From positions 1,240,001 through 1,304,000 of the forward strand of contig NZ_VFOL01000001.1 in the NCBI RefSeq assembly GCF_006716065.1: DNA of 64,000 bases, written 5' to 3'. The notes under the pieces are model-generated. The model saw nothing but the letters and a program-made list of their open reading frames with translations, did no database searches and was not told the origin of the DNA. The stretch's first letter is position 1. Each line of letters opens with the position of its first letter. The translations under genes and the position numbers were made by a program. Positions 38,214 through 46,840 of the stretch are shown here, piece after piece. Source of the stretch: Salinispora arenicola (GTDB lineage Bacteria; Actinomycetota; Actinomycetes; Mycobacteriales; Micromonosporaceae).

Positions 38214-38801
38214 TCAGTACGGTTCGGCTGCGCTCGCCGATCCCGTCGGTTCCGCCGACGGGATCGGTCCGGTGTCGGTGGGATCAGGGGTGGGGGCCGG
38301 CGTGGGCGACGGGGGCAGCGAGGGCGAGGACGACGGCGACGGCGAGGGGGCTGGCGATGGTGGCAGCACCTCGGCCGGCGAGGGCAAGGGTGCGGGGGCC
38401 GGCGGTGGTGGGCCGGCGACGTGCACGGCTGGCGGCGGCCTTCGGGCAGGGCGGGTCGCCTTGGGTACGACGGATCGTGAGCTCGAGTCGTTGGGGACGG
38501 CGACGACGGGAGTCGGATTGGGGTGTGGCGGAATGACCACCGGCCGCACCGACGGAGTCGGGATGAGCGGGGCCTCACTGTTGGGCGAGGCGGTGCTGGC
38601 GACGGTGGCCGGGCCGGTGCTGACCGCGGTGAGGATCGGCATGGAAGCGGTCCCCGCGAGCAACGCCACCGTGAACAGGTAGCCCCGGGAGGGGCCCGCG
38701 CCACCGGGGGCACGGTGGGCGCCGACGACGCGTCGATAGCCGGCTACCGAGCGGTGCCGACCGACGGGCGAGGTATCCGGAGCACCATCAGTCTCGGACA
38801 C
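38214..38801 (-). CDS. Single-TM proline-rich protein
   Basis: 195 residues from GTG 38801, preceded by AGGAGGGT; GTG 38846 is a poorer earlier start. A basic cytoplasmic part precedes one hydrophobic helix (YLFTVALLAGTASMPILTAV), followed by an extracytoplasmic Pro/Ser/Ala/Thr-rich tail of about 125 residues with PSPAPSPSPSSSPSLPPSPT-like composition. There is no globular domain and no lipobox. It may be a cell-wall-spanning linker protein; the reading on the opposite strand is the mirror of its low-complexity tail and is not favoured. Confidence 0.6.
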   Translation of the reverse strand: MSETDGAPDTSPVGRHRSVAGYRRVVGAHRAPGGAGPSRGYLFTVALLAGTASMPILTAVSTGPATVASTASPNSEAPLIPTPSVRPVVIPPHPNPTPVVAVPNDSSSRSVVPKATRPARRPPPAVHVAGPPPPAPAPLPSPAEVLPPSPAPSPSPSSSPSLPPSPTPAPTPDPTDTGPIPSAEPTGSASAAEPY

Positions 38802-39304
38802 GTCACCCTCCTCGTCGTCGTCTCCAGCCGACGGGAGTGATCCCACTGGCGGCTACGGCATCAGCCGCACCTCACCTTGACCTAGTAACGCTGAGTAGAC
38901 CACCTGGCACAGCGTGTCGACACGCCAAATTACCCGAAGGGGCATGAACCAACCCCCGACCGGCGGTGTACCTCGCACAACGACACTCGGCGATCCGCGT
39001 CACGAAGCGGGCAGGCCACCGGGGGCGGGCAGGCCGGACTGTGGGCGCGCTCACGTGTGATGCGAGTATGGACCACGACGGCAACGCAGCCGGAACCTCC
39101 GCGCACCCTCGCAGGCGGTACGGCTGAGCGCCGGCGCTCCCGAACCGGATCCACTCCCCTGGATCCGGCTCACGCCGCGCGGCAACCCCCACCGGGGCCA
39201 GGCGTGGCCGCCAGGATCTTGTCCGGCAGCAGTCGGACAGGCGCACGAGTTGCGCGTTGCCGGGCTACCCCCGGCGCCGACGCAGACATGACAGGGAGAG
39301 ACGG
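38802..39304. other. Intergenic region between divergent genes, upstream of pdhA
   Basis: A 503-bp gap. It contains TTGACC (near 38876) with a downstream TAGACC, a possible promoter; a perfect 9-bp inverted repeat at 39145-39168; and the pdhA ribosome binding site GGGAGA at 39293-39300. Open frames on either strand have no protein-like character. I see no further gene. Confidence 0.5.
39145..39168. promoter_or_regulatory. Inverted repeat upstream of pdhA
   Basis: CCGGATCCA and TGGATCCGG form a perfect 9-bp inverted repeat with a 6-base centre (CTCCCC), about 137 bases before the pdhA start. It could be an operator for the dehydrogenase operon or a stem in the 5' leader. Confidence 0.45.
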
Positions 39305-40480
39305 ATGGCAAAGGGCGACCCCGGGGTCAACACCCGCGGCCGGCGGGCCGTACCCCGATCCAGGAAGGGCGCGACCGGCGACCCCGAGCTGGTGCAGCTA
39401 CTCACCCCCGAAGGTGAGCGCATCGAGAGTGTGACCGGGCCGGACGGCATCGAGTACCGGGTCGACTTCACCGACGAGGAGTACCGCGGCTTCTATCGGG
39501 ACCTGGTGCTGGTGCGGAAGCTGGACGCCGAGGCCACCGCCCTGCAGCGGCAGGGCGAACTGGGCCTCTGGGCGAGCCTGCTCGGGCAGGAGGCGGCCCA
39601 GGTCGGTTCCGGCCGGGCGCTACGCACGCAGGACATGGCCTTCCCGACCTACCGGGAGCACGGCGTCCTTTACTGCCGGGGTATCGACCCGATCATGCCG
39701 CTGGGCCTGTTCCGCGGGGTCGATCAGGGCGGCTGGGATCCGAACGAGTTCAAGTTCAACATGTACACGATCGTGATCGGGGCACAGGCCCTGCACGCGA
39801 CCGGATACGCCATGGGCGTCACCATGGACGGCAAGACCGGTACCGACGAGGGCGAGGCGGTGATCGCCTACTTCGGCGACGGCGCCACCAGCCAGGGGGA
39901 CGTCAACGAGTCCTTCGTCTGGGCCAGCGTGTTCAACGCGCCGATGGTCTTCTTCTGCCAGAACAACCAGTACGCCATCTCGGAGCCGCTGGAGCGGCAG
40001 ACACGCATTCCGCTCTACCGGCGGGCCGCCGGCTTCGGCTTCCCCGGCCTCCGGGTGGACGGCAACGACGTGCTGGCCACGTACGCGGTGACCCGGCACG
40101 CACTGGACAACGCGCGACACGGGCAGGGCCCGAGCCTGATCGAGGCGTACACCTATCGGATGGGGGCGCACACCACCTCCGACGACCCCACCCGGTACCG
40201 GATCGCCAGCGAGGTCGAGGCATGGCAGGCGAAGGATCCGATCGCCCGGATGAAGACCTTCCTGCAGAAGCAGAAGATCGCTGACGACGGTTTCTTCGCC
40301 GAGGTCGACGAGCAGGCCAAGCGTGAGTCGGTGCACCTGCGCGAGCGGGTGCTGGAGATGCCGAACCCGGAGCCGGGCAGCATGTTCGACCACGTCTACC
40401 CCAACGGATCGCCGCTGGTCGACCAGCAGCGGGCGCAGTTCAGCCAGTACCTGGAGTCGTTCGAGGGGAGCGCGCACTGA
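39305..40480 (+). CDS. pdhA: 2-oxo acid (pyruvate) dehydrogenase E1 alpha
   Basis: 391-residue thiamine-diphosphate subunit of a pyruvate or branched-chain 2-oxo acid dehydrogenase. ATG 39305 after GGGAGA. Signatures: TPP motif GDGATSQGDVNE with downstream FFCQNNQYAIS, the phosphorylation-loop-like YRMGAHTTSDDPTRYR and FPTYREHGVLYCRG. Overlaps pdhB by one base. Operon order E1-alpha, E1-beta, E2 with no E3 gene nearby. A basic N-terminal extension (TRGRRAVPRSRKGATGDPEL) precedes the enzyme core. Whether the substrate is pyruvate or branched-chain keto acids is not settled by sequence. Confidence 0.9.
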   Translation: MAKGDPGVNTRGRRAVPRSRKGATGDPELVQLLTPEGERIESVTGPDGIEYRVDFTDEEYRGFYRDLVLVRKLDAEATALQRQGELGLWASLLGQEAAQVGSGRALRTQDMAFPTYREHGVLYCRGIDPIMPLGLFRGVDQGGWDPNEFKFNMYTIVIGAQALHATGYAMGVTMDGKTGTDEGEAVIAYFGDGATSQGDVNESFVWASVFNAPMVFFCQNNQYAISEPLERQTRIPLYRRAAGFGFPGLRVDGNDVLATYAVTRHALDNARHGQGPSLIEAYTYRMGAHTTSDDPTRYRIASEVEAWQAKDPIARMKTFLQKQKIADDGFFAEVDEQAKRESVHLRERVLEMPNPEPGSMFDHVYPNGSPLVDQQRAQFSQYLESFEGSAH

Positions 40481-41469
40481 TGGCCACGGAGACCCTCACC
40501 CTCGGCAAGGCCCTCAACGCCGGGATGCGCAAGGCCCTGGAGAACGACCCGAAGGTCGTCATCATGGGCGAGGACGTCGGCAAGCTCGGCGGTGTCTTCC
40601 GGATCACCGACGGGCTGCAGAAGGACTTCGGCGACCAGCGGGTGATCGATACCCCGCTCGCCGAGTCGGGCATCATCGGTACCGCAATCGGCCTGGCCAT
40701 CCGTGGCTACCGGCCGGTCTGCGAGATCCAGTTCGACGGTTTCGTCTACCCGGCGTACGACCAGATCGTGTCGCAGGTGGCGAAGATGCACTACCGCTCC
40801 CGCGGCAAGCTCAGGATCCCGATGGTGATCCGCATCCCGTTCGGTGGCGGCATCGGGGCGGTGGAGCACCACTCCGAGTCGCCCGAGGCCTACTTCGCGC
40901 ACACACCCGGGCTCAAGGTCGCCACCTGCGCCAGCCCGCAGGACGCGTACGTGATGATCCAGCAGGCCATCGCGTCGGACGACCCGATCGTGTTCCTCGA
41001 ACCCAAGCGCCGCTACTGGGAGAAGGGGCCGGTCGAGGTCGACGGGCCGCTGCCGGAGGCGTACCCGCTGCACGCCGCCCGCGTCGCGCGGCCGGGCACC
41101 GACGCGACCCTGATCGGGTACGGGCCGATGGTGCGTACCTGCCTGGACGCGGCGACCGCCGCCGCCGAGGACGGCCGTGAGTTGGAGGTCATCGACCTGC
41201 GCACGCTCGCCCCGCTGGACCTGGGCCTGGTGTACGAGTCGGTGCGCCGTACCGGTCGGGCCGTGGTGGTGCACGAGGCACCGTCGAACATCGGCCTCGG
41301 GGCCGAGGTCGCGGCCCGGATCACCGAGGAGTGCTTCTACTCCCTGGAGTCCCCGGTGCTGCGGGTTACCGGCTTCGACATCCCCTACCCGGCCTCCCGG
41401 GTGGAGGAGGAGTACCTACCTGACCTTGACCGGGTGCTCGACGCCGTCGACCGCACCTTCGGCTGGTGA
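40480..41469 (+). CDS. pdhB: 2-oxo acid (pyruvate) dehydrogenase E1 beta
   Basis: 329 residues. The transketolase pyrimidine domain has MGEDVGKLGGVFRITDGLQ and DTPLAESGIIGTAIGLAIRG; the conserved FDGFVYPAYDQIVSQ and the RIPFGGGIGAVEHHSES loop follow, and the C-terminal domain carries EVIDLRTLAPLDLGLV and VVVHEAPSNIGLGAEVAA. It pairs with the alpha subunit to decarboxylate the 2-oxo acid and transfer the acyl group to lipoyl-E2. Start overlaps the pdhA stop (TGATG) and its end overlaps the E2 start (GTGA), so the three are coupled. Confidence 0.93.
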   Translation: MATETLTLGKALNAGMRKALENDPKVVIMGEDVGKLGGVFRITDGLQKDFGDQRVIDTPLAESGIIGTAIGLAIRGYRPVCEIQFDGFVYPAYDQIVSQVAKMHYRSRGKLRIPMVIRIPFGGGIGAVEHHSESPEAYFAHTPGLKVATCASPQDAYVMIQQAIASDDPIVFLEPKRRYWEKGPVEVDGPLPEAYPLHAARVARPGTDATLIGYGPMVRTCLDAATAAAEDGRELEVIDLRTLAPLDLGLVYESVRRTGRAVVVHEAPSNIGLGAEVAARITEECFYSLESPVLRVTGFDIPYPASRVEEEYLPDLDRVLDAVDRTFGW

Positions 41470-42962
41470 ACGACATGTCGCGAATCAAGGAATTCAACCT
41501 GCCCGACCTCGGCGAGGGCCTGACTGAGGGGGAGATCCTCAGCTGGCTCGTGAAGGTGGGCGACACCGTCGAGCTGAACCAACCCATCGTCGAGGTGGAG
41601 ACCGCCAAGGCGGCGGTCGAGATCCCGGCGAAGTGGGCCGGCCGGGTCCAGTCGATCTTCCATGCGGAAGGCGCGACCGTCGAGGTCGGGTCGCCGATCA
41701 TCGCGATCGACACGGATCCGACCGCCGGCCCGGTCGAGGCAACGGAGTCGGTTGAGGCGGCCGGCAACGTTTCGGGTGCTCCGTCGGCCGCCGCGCCGGC
41801 GGCGGTAACCTCCACCGAGGGTGCGGGCGAGTCGGGTCAGGGCTCTCCCGCCCAGGGTGGGCGCACCCCCGTGCTGGTGGGCTACGGCCCGCGCACCACT
41901 GTCGCGAAGCGTCGCCCGCGTAAGGGTGCCGCGGCTTCGGCAGCGGTGCCGGCCGCACCGGCACCCGCACCGCCGGTACCCGCATCAGCCGCACCGCCGC
42001 GACCGGCACCCGCACCGGCGGTCACCGGGCCGACCACCGTCGGCAACGGGCGCGGCGGTCCGGCCGGCGGCGCTCCGGTGTTGGCCAAGCCCCCGGTACG
42101 CAAGCTGGCGAAGGACCTCGGGGTTGACCTGTCCACCCTGACCGGGTCGGGTCCGCTCGGCTCGATCAGCCGAGACGATGTGCAGCGGGCGGCGAGCGCC
42201 ACCACCACGGCCGAACCGCTGGCGGTGGCCGCGGCGGGCAGTACGGCAGCGAGTGTCGGCGCGCACCGCGAGCAGCGGATCCCGGTCAAGGGGGTCCGGA
42301 AGCTGACCGCGGAGAACATGTCCCGCTCGGCGTTCACGGCACCGCACGTGACGGAGTTCCTGACCGTCGACATGACCCGGGCGATGAAGGCCCTGGACCG
42401 TCTCCGTCAGCGACGCGAGTGGCGGGACGTCCGGGTCTCTCCGCTGCTGCTGGTCGCCAAGGCGGTGCTGCTGGCGGTCCGGCGCCATCCGATGGTGAAC
42501 GCGACCTGGGCCGGCGAGGAGATCGTCGTCAAGGACTACGTGAACCTCGGCATCGCGGCGGCGACCGAGCGCGGCCTGATCGTGCCGAACGTGAAGGACG
42601 CGGGGCGGCTCAGCCTACGGGAGTTGGCGGATGCTCTGACCGATCTCGTTCAGACTGCCAAGACGGGGAAGACCTCCCCGGCGGACATGTCCGGCGGCAC
42701 CCTGACCATCACCAACGTCGGGGTCTTCGGCGTGGACACCGGTACGCCGATTCTGCCGCCGGGTGAGTCGGCGATCCTGGCCTTCGGTGCGGTCCGCAAG
42801 ATGCCGTGGGTGCACAAGGGCAAGGTTCGTCCCCGCCAGGTCACCACGCTCGGGTTGTCGTTCGACCATCGGATCATTGACGGCGAGCTCGGGTCGAGGT
42901 TCCTGCGGGACGTCGGCGACTTCCTCGCCGATCCCGAGGCGGCGTTGCTCGCCTGGACCTGA
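41466..42962 (+). CDS. pdhC: Dihydrolipoamide acyltransferase E2
   Basis: 498 residues from GTG 41466 (ATG 41475 also possible). Domains in order: one lipoyl domain (lipoyl-Lys in VEVETAKAAVEIPAKW), a long Ala/Pro linker (residues about 85-200), a peripheral-subunit-binding domain (VRKLAKDLGVDLSTLTGSGP), a second flexible linker and the catalytic domain ending with the active-site LSFDHRIIDGELGSRFL (HxxxD). It transfers the acyl group to CoA. The linker contains PVPASAAPPRPAPAPAV-type repeats. A 14-bp terminator stem follows. Confidence 0.94.
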   Translation: MNDMSRIKEFNLPDLGEGLTEGEILSWLVKVGDTVELNQPIVEVETAKAAVEIPAKWAGRVQSIFHAEGATVEVGSPIIAIDTDPTAGPVEATESVEAAGNVSGAPSAAAPAAVTSTEGAGESGQGSPAQGGRTPVLVGYGPRTTVAKRRPRKGAAASAAVPAAPAPAPPVPASAAPPRPAPAPAVTGPTTVGNGRGGPAGGAPVLAKPPVRKLAKDLGVDLSTLTGSGPLGSISRDDVQRAASATTTAEPLAVAAAGSTAASVGAHREQRIPVKGVRKLTAENMSRSAFTAPHVTEFLTVDMTRAMKALDRLRQRREWRDVRVSPLLLVAKAVLLAVRRHPMVNATWAGEEIVVKDYVNLGIAAATERGLIVPNVKDAGRLSLRELADALTDLVQTAKTGKTSPADMSGGTLTITNVGVFGVDTGTPILPPGESAILAFGAVRKMPWVHKGKVRPRQVTTLGLSFDHRIIDGELGSRFLRDVGDFLADPEAALLAWT

Positions 42963-42987
42963 TCGGTGGGGTACCGCTGAAACACTG

Positions 42988-43029
42988 ACGGCCGGTGTGC
43001 CAGGGGTTAACACCCGGCACACCGGCCGT
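42988..43029 (+). terminator. Strong hairpin terminator after E2 gene
   Basis: ACGGCCGGTGTGCC and GGCACACCGGCCGT form a perfect 14-bp stem; the 14-base loop (AGGGGTTAACACCC) can add three more GC pairs. It lies 25 bases after the pdhC stop. Confidence 0.78.
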
Positions 43030-43190
43030 TGCTACATGGCGATACACCTTCAGCCGAAGGGCCAACCAACCTTGGATCGTTCGGTCCGTGTCCGAGCTCA
43101 CCTACGAATCGTTGGCGATCTCGAACCCAAATGCGCTTCAATGGGTGTCACCAGGGGCTGCCGACAACCGAATAGCCAGGAGTGAGACCC

Positions 43191-43328
43191 ATGAGCATGA
43201 TCGACCGAATCCGCAACCGTCGTGACGCCAGCCGCCGCGCCCGTGCCATCGAGCGCGCGCTGCGTTCCGCCAACTCCCCGGCGGTCCGCGACGAGATCCT
43301 CACCATCGCGCAGCGTCAGATGTACTGA
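43191..43328 (+). CDS. Very small basic protein (45 aa)
   Basis: 45 residues, ATG at 43191 behind a good AGGAG site, reading MSMIDRIRNRRDASRRARAI, then ERALRSANSPAVRDEILTIA and QRQMY. It is helical, rich in Arg and without Cys. The frame has strong third-position GC and is immediately followed by a perfect 13-bp terminator stem, which supports a real short gene. I know it only as a short orphan of Micromonosporaceae; a nucleic-acid or protein-binding helix hairpin is possible. Confidence 0.68.
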   Translation: MSMIDRIRNRRDASRRARAIERALRSANSPAVRDEILTIAQRQMY

Positions 43329-43358
43329 CGCGCCACGACGTTTCTCGCCTCCTCCAAG

Positions 43359-43389
43359 AAGGCCCGTCCGGTTCACCCGGACGGGCCTT
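43359..43389. terminator. Hairpin terminator after the 45-aa gene
   Basis: AAGGCCCGTCCGG and CCGGACGGGCCTT form a perfect 13-bp stem with a 5-base loop, 30 bases after the stop of the small gene. Confidence 0.78.
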
Positions 43390-43525
43390 CGGCGTTCCCA
43401 CGATCAGGTGCGGGAAACCGACCTTCGCGCCGTGGCACCGGGATTTCGCCAATACTCGCCGCCCGGTACGGTGGTGACCGGTCGTCGCCCGCCCGGTGCG
43501 GCAGGTCGGTTCCGGATCGAATCCA

Positions 43526-43594
43526 ATCGCTACTGCCCGGCGACGCGCAGTAGCGATCCGGTCCTCCCGAAACCTCCTTTCAGGAGGACCGGAT
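43526..43594. other. Two adjacent hairpins upstream of the LppU-like gene
   Basis: ATCGCTACTG (43526-43535) pairs with CAGTAGCGAT (43548-43557), and ATCCGGTCCTCC (43556-43567) pairs with GGAGGACCGGAT (43583-43594). The two perfect stems share the AT at 43556-43557, so only one can close fully at its base. This could be a structured 5' leader for the gene at 43694, or a terminator pair. The rest of the 365-bp gap (43329-43693) shows no gene. Confidence 0.5.
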
Positions 43595-43693
43595 ACGGTG
43601 CGGAGGGCGGCCGGGACGTCCTGGTCCGGCGGCGCCGGCTGCGGTGCCACGCACCGGCGTCCGCGGCCGACAGGTGATGGAGGAGGCGCACGC

Positions 43694-45976
43694 ATGACGT
43701 CCGAAGGCACGCACCACCCCGGCCAGCAGCCGGAAGAGGCGTCGCCGGGCGCGGGCGGACCGACACCGTACGGTGATCGGCCAGCGAAGCAGGACGACGG
43801 GTACGCCCCGGGCCAGCCGGATCTGGGCTGGGCACCTCCGCCACCCCCACAACCCACCCCGGCCGGACCCGCCTGGTCGGCCGAGGCACCACCGACCGCC
43901 GCGTGGGGCACCGCCCGCCCACCGGAACAGGACCCGGCAGCCACGTCGGCCGCGTGGGCCCGGGAACCGGGCACCCAACCATGGCCCGCCCAGCAGGAGC
44001 AGCCAGGCCTTAGTAGCCCGCCCGAGGCGCCAGCGTGGGCCCCGCCGCAGTCCCCCACCGCCGCGTGGACGCCGCAGCCCCCGGTGACGCCGCAGCCCCC
44101 GGTCGTCCGAGCCACCGCGCAGGTGCCCCAGCCGGCACCCGCCTGGCCCACGCCGGACACTCCGGCGAGCAGCCACCCCGAACCGGCACCCGAGTGGAAC
44201 GGCGGAGCCGGTCAGCCTGGATGGGCACCAGAGGCTGCCGCCTGGGCACCCCTGGGCAGCACCGCTCAGGCACCCGAAGCCCCCACCCCGGGATGGCCCG
44301 GCCAGGACAGGCCCAGCCAGTCGACCGGGCAGCTCGCTCCGGAACACCCCGGCGGCCGGCCACTCGGCCAGCAGGATCCCGCTGTCGCCGCGACCAACGA
44401 GGGTGGCTGGCACCCCGGGGAGCCCGCCGCCCCCACGGGCACGGCCGTGCCCGGCAACAGCTCCCCGCAGCCCTGGGTACCGGCGCCCCGCAGCGGGCCC
44501 GAAGGGCTGAACGTGTCCCATGTCGAACCATGGGCGCCGGGCGAGGCATGGGGCAACTCCGAGCGGCCGGCAAACCTCGGGCAGGAACCGGTGGGCTTCG
44601 GGGAACCTCCCGCCTACCAGCCGGCACCGGGCCCCGGCATCTCACCTGCCAACGCGGTCCCGCTCCCGCCGCAGGAGCAGCGGGTGCCCGGCGCCAGCCT
44701 GGCGGCCAGCCCACCGGCCGACTTCGCCATGCCACAGCCAGCTACCGCGCCACCACCGGCCGCTGTTCCGCCACCCGCCGCCCCGGAGCCCCCGCGCATC
44801 GACCCCGGATACCAGGCTGACCAGCACGGCTGGCCCCCGGCCGCCGCCGGGCCGGGCGGGCCCCCCGCGCCGCCGGCGGTGCCCGCGCCGCCCACCTCCC
44901 CGGAGTTCACCGACCATCCCGCGCCACCGGCCGCATCCGCCGGCGTCTCGGCCAGCGCCGCTGTGCCGCTGTCAAGCCGGGTGACGCCCCCAGCCGACCA
45001 GGCCCAGTTGCCCGCCACGCCGGCGCCGCAGCCTCGCGTGTACGGTCGGCCCGCCCCGCCGGAGCCGGTAGAGCGCGCCGAACCCGACGGCTACCAGGCT
45101 GACCAGCAACGATTTGGGCCGGAGAGCCCACCGGAGTACGGCCGTGACGCCGGCCTCGGCGCCAACGGCGGCATCACCCCGGAGAGCGGCTACACCCCGG
45201 AGGGCGGCTACAACCCGCAGAGCCGCTACAACCCGGAGGACGGCTTCGGTACGGACGCTGACTTCGGTCATGGTGGCGAGGATCGACCCGCAGAACCAAC
45301 CGGCTACGCACCCGTCGTACCAGCCCCCGCGGCCCCCTTCCCGCCAGACATCCCTGCCTTCGCCGACGCTCCGCCCAGCGAACGACCGGTCAACGGCACC
45401 CGGCCGCACCCGGGCGAGGAACGCCCCACCGACCGCTTCGGTGGGGCGACGACGGGTACCGCCAGCGTCGACAACACCACCGCTTTCCCGCCACCACCCG
45501 AGCCAGCGTTCTCGCCGCCGGCGCACCCCCCCGCGCAGTCCCGGGACCTGGCACACCCCCACACCCAGTCCTGGGAGCAGGACAGTCCGGCCGCTCAGGA
45601 CGCGGAACAGGGCCGGCTCGACGCGTTCCAGCCGATCGCCGAGCCGGCCGCCGAGGCGCCCCCACCCAAGGTTCGTAACGGTCGGGTGCTGGCCGCGGTA
45701 CTCGTCGCCGCGGTGCTGATCCTGGCTGTGCCGCTGGGCCTGCTCGCGCTACTCGGCAAGATCGGCGCGAACGAATCGGCCCCGGCCTTCGACCCGGCGG
45801 TCGGAAGCTGCGTCAAGCAGGCGGACAAAACGGCCGTGGCGGTGGACTGCGGCGACGTCGACGCCTACACCGTGGTGTCAAAGGTGGATACCAAGGAGCA
45901 GTGCGCCGACCCGGTGCAACCGCACGTGACGCTCGCGGGCAGCAACCGGGTGCTCTGCCTCGAACCAGCCAGCTGA
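43694..45976 (+). CDS. Large proline-rich membrane protein, LppU-like C-terminus
   Basis: 760 residues; ATG 43694 with GGAGGAGG upstream. Residues 1 to about 655 are cytoplasmic low-complexity Pro/Ala/Gln/Trp/Gly; one region repeats ESGYTPEGGYNPQSRYNPED. One membrane helix follows (VLAAVLVAAVLILAVPLGLL, about 665-690), then an extracytoplasmic domain of about 75 residues with VGSCVKQADKTAVAVDCGD and a final VLCLEPAS, the Cys pattern of LppU/SCO3897-type domains. Frames on the other strand here are shadows of the low-complexity region. The inside-out layout suggests an envelope scaffold or sensor. Confidence 0.82.
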   Translation: MTSEGTHHPGQQPEEASPGAGGPTPYGDRPAKQDDGYAPGQPDLGWAPPPPPQPTPAGPAWSAEAPPTAAWGTARPPEQDPAATSAAWAREPGTQPWPAQQEQPGLSSPPEAPAWAPPQSPTAAWTPQPPVTPQPPVVRATAQVPQPAPAWPTPDTPASSHPEPAPEWNGGAGQPGWAPEAAAWAPLGSTAQAPEAPTPGWPGQDRPSQSTGQLAPEHPGGRPLGQQDPAVAATNEGGWHPGEPAAPTGTAVPGNSSPQPWVPAPRSGPEGLNVSHVEPWAPGEAWGNSERPANLGQEPVGFGEPPAYQPAPGPGISPANAVPLPPQEQRVPGASLAASPPADFAMPQPATAPPPAAVPPPAAPEPPRIDPGYQADQHGWPPAAAGPGGPPAPPAVPAPPTSPEFTDHPAPPAASAGVSASAAVPLSSRVTPPADQAQLPATPAPQPRVYGRPAPPEPVERAEPDGYQADQQRFGPESPPEYGRDAGLGANGGITPESGYTPEGGYNPQSRYNPEDGFGTDADFGHGGEDRPAEPTGYAPVVPAPAAPFPPDIPAFADAPPSERPVNGTRPHPGEERPTDRFGGATTGTASVDNTTAFPPPPEPAFSPPAHPPAQSRDLAHPHTQSWEQDSPAAQDAEQGRLDAFQPIAEPAAEAPPPKVRNGRVLAAVLVAAVLILAVPLGLLALLGKIGANESAPAFDPAVGSCVKQADKTAVAVDCGDVDAYTVVSKVDTKEQCADPVQPHVTLAGSNRVLCLEPAS

Positions 45977-45991
45977 CCTTTCCGGCACGAC

Positions 45992-46019
45992 GTGGGGCCA
46001 CACTCATCTGTGGTCCCAC
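45992..46019 (+). terminator. Hairpin after the LppU-like gene
   Basis: GTGGGGCCACA and TGTGGTCCCAC form an 11-bp stem (one G-T pair) with a 6-base loop, 15 bases after the stop. Confidence 0.65.
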
Positions 46020-46102
46020 CGTCGTCCCGCCACAGCGCCGACGACGGAATGGTCAGTCAGCTGGCGATACCCGTACTGCAGCAGGAGATATCCGACTTCT
46101 CG

Positions 46103-46780
46103 TCATGAGATGCCACGGATGATGATGTCGAGTCCCGCTTCGAAGCCGCTGGACGTCGTCTGCTCGTCCTTCAGCGCATCGTGAACCTGACACATCGTGG
46201 GCACCTGGTCGGGGTCCATGGCCGCCAGACGTTCGCCCATCGAGCCGACGCCAGCTGACTGTGATGTCGTGCCCTCGGCAAGGGCGAGGGTGTACCCGTT
46301 GACGAAGTCGATCAGCGTGTTTGCGCTGTCCACCACCGCACGGGCCCCGAGGCCGGCGCTGTCCAGGGCGGCGTACAGCGGCTCGCTGACCAGGATTGCG
46401 GCCTCGGAGACGGCAGCGGCGTCCGTGACGATCTGGAGCACGAGGTTGGGGTGGGCCAGGGCCAGGTCCCGGTAGGCCCGAGCCCACGCGCGGACCTGCA
46501 CCGGCCAGGAGCCGCCAGGTGCGGGCAGCGCCATCTCGGAGAAGACCGTCTGCACTAGGCCGGAGACGAGCGCCGCCTTGTTGGGTACGTGGTGATAGAT
46601 CGACATCGGGTCGACCTTGAGCGCGGCGGCCAGCCGGCGCATGCTCAGCGCTTCGATGCCCTGCTCGTCGACGAGAGCCAGGGCGGCGGTCAGGATCGCC
46701 TGCCGGGTCAGGGGCGACTCGCTCACTCGCGGCCGGCCCGGGCGACGACGCCTGGTCGTGTCGGTCACATCTTCTGGCAC
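46103..46780 (-). CDS. TetR-family regulator next to an MFS exporter
   Basis: 225 residues from GTG 46780. The DNA-binding part reads RQAILTAALALVDEQGIEAL, then SMRRLAAALKVDPMSIYHHV; the rest is a TetR_C-type ligand domain with VRAWARAYRDLALAHPNLVL. The MSIYHHVPNKAAL recognition helix is of the TetR(class A)/TetR_C_1 subgroup. It is divergent from the MFS exporter, with two CTACrGCGTAG palindromes in the 60-bp gap, so it very likely represses the exporter and is released by its substrate. Confidence 0.92.
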   Translation of the reverse strand: MPEDVTDTTRRRRPGRPRVSESPLTRQAILTAALALVDEQGIEALSMRRLAAALKVDPMSIYHHVPNKAALVSGLVQTVFSEMALPAPGGSWPVQVRAWARAYRDLALAHPNLVLQIVTDAAAVSEAAILVSEPLYAALDSAGLGARAVVDSANTLIDFVNGYTLALAEGTTSQSAGVGSMGERLAAMDPDQVPTMCQVHDALKDEQTTSSGFEAGLDIIIRGIS

Positions 46781-46789
46781 ACACCAATA

Positions 46790-46824
46790 CTACAGCGTAG
46801 GGTTCAATTAATCCTACGGCGTAG
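46790..46824. promoter_or_regulatory. TetR operator between tetR and MFS gene
   Basis: CTACAGCGTAGG (46790-46801) and CCTACGGCGTAG (46813-46824) are related by dyad symmetry (10 of 12) and each also contains a palindromic CTAC-N3-GTAG. The site is about 9 bp from the tetR start and 16 bp before the MFS start. It is the expected repressor site. Confidence 0.75.
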
Positions 46825-46840
46825 AGAAATGGAGTTGGGC

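Noticed and set aside
38107..38682. Plus-strand Gly/Asp/Ser-rich frame opposite the Pro-rich gene
   Set aside because: It is the mirror of the Pro/Ser-rich tail on the minus strand. The minus frame has a ribosome binding site, a membrane helix and a sensible layout.
43512..43557. tRNA-like arms (GGATCGAATCC and a paired stem)
   Set aside because: No acceptor/anticodon arrangement can be folded; the stems fit two simple hairpins instead.
44035..45131. Several long frames on both strands inside the LppU-like gene
   Set aside because: All are shadows of the Pro/Ala-rich coding frame, which alone links to the membrane helix and the Cys-containing domain at the end.
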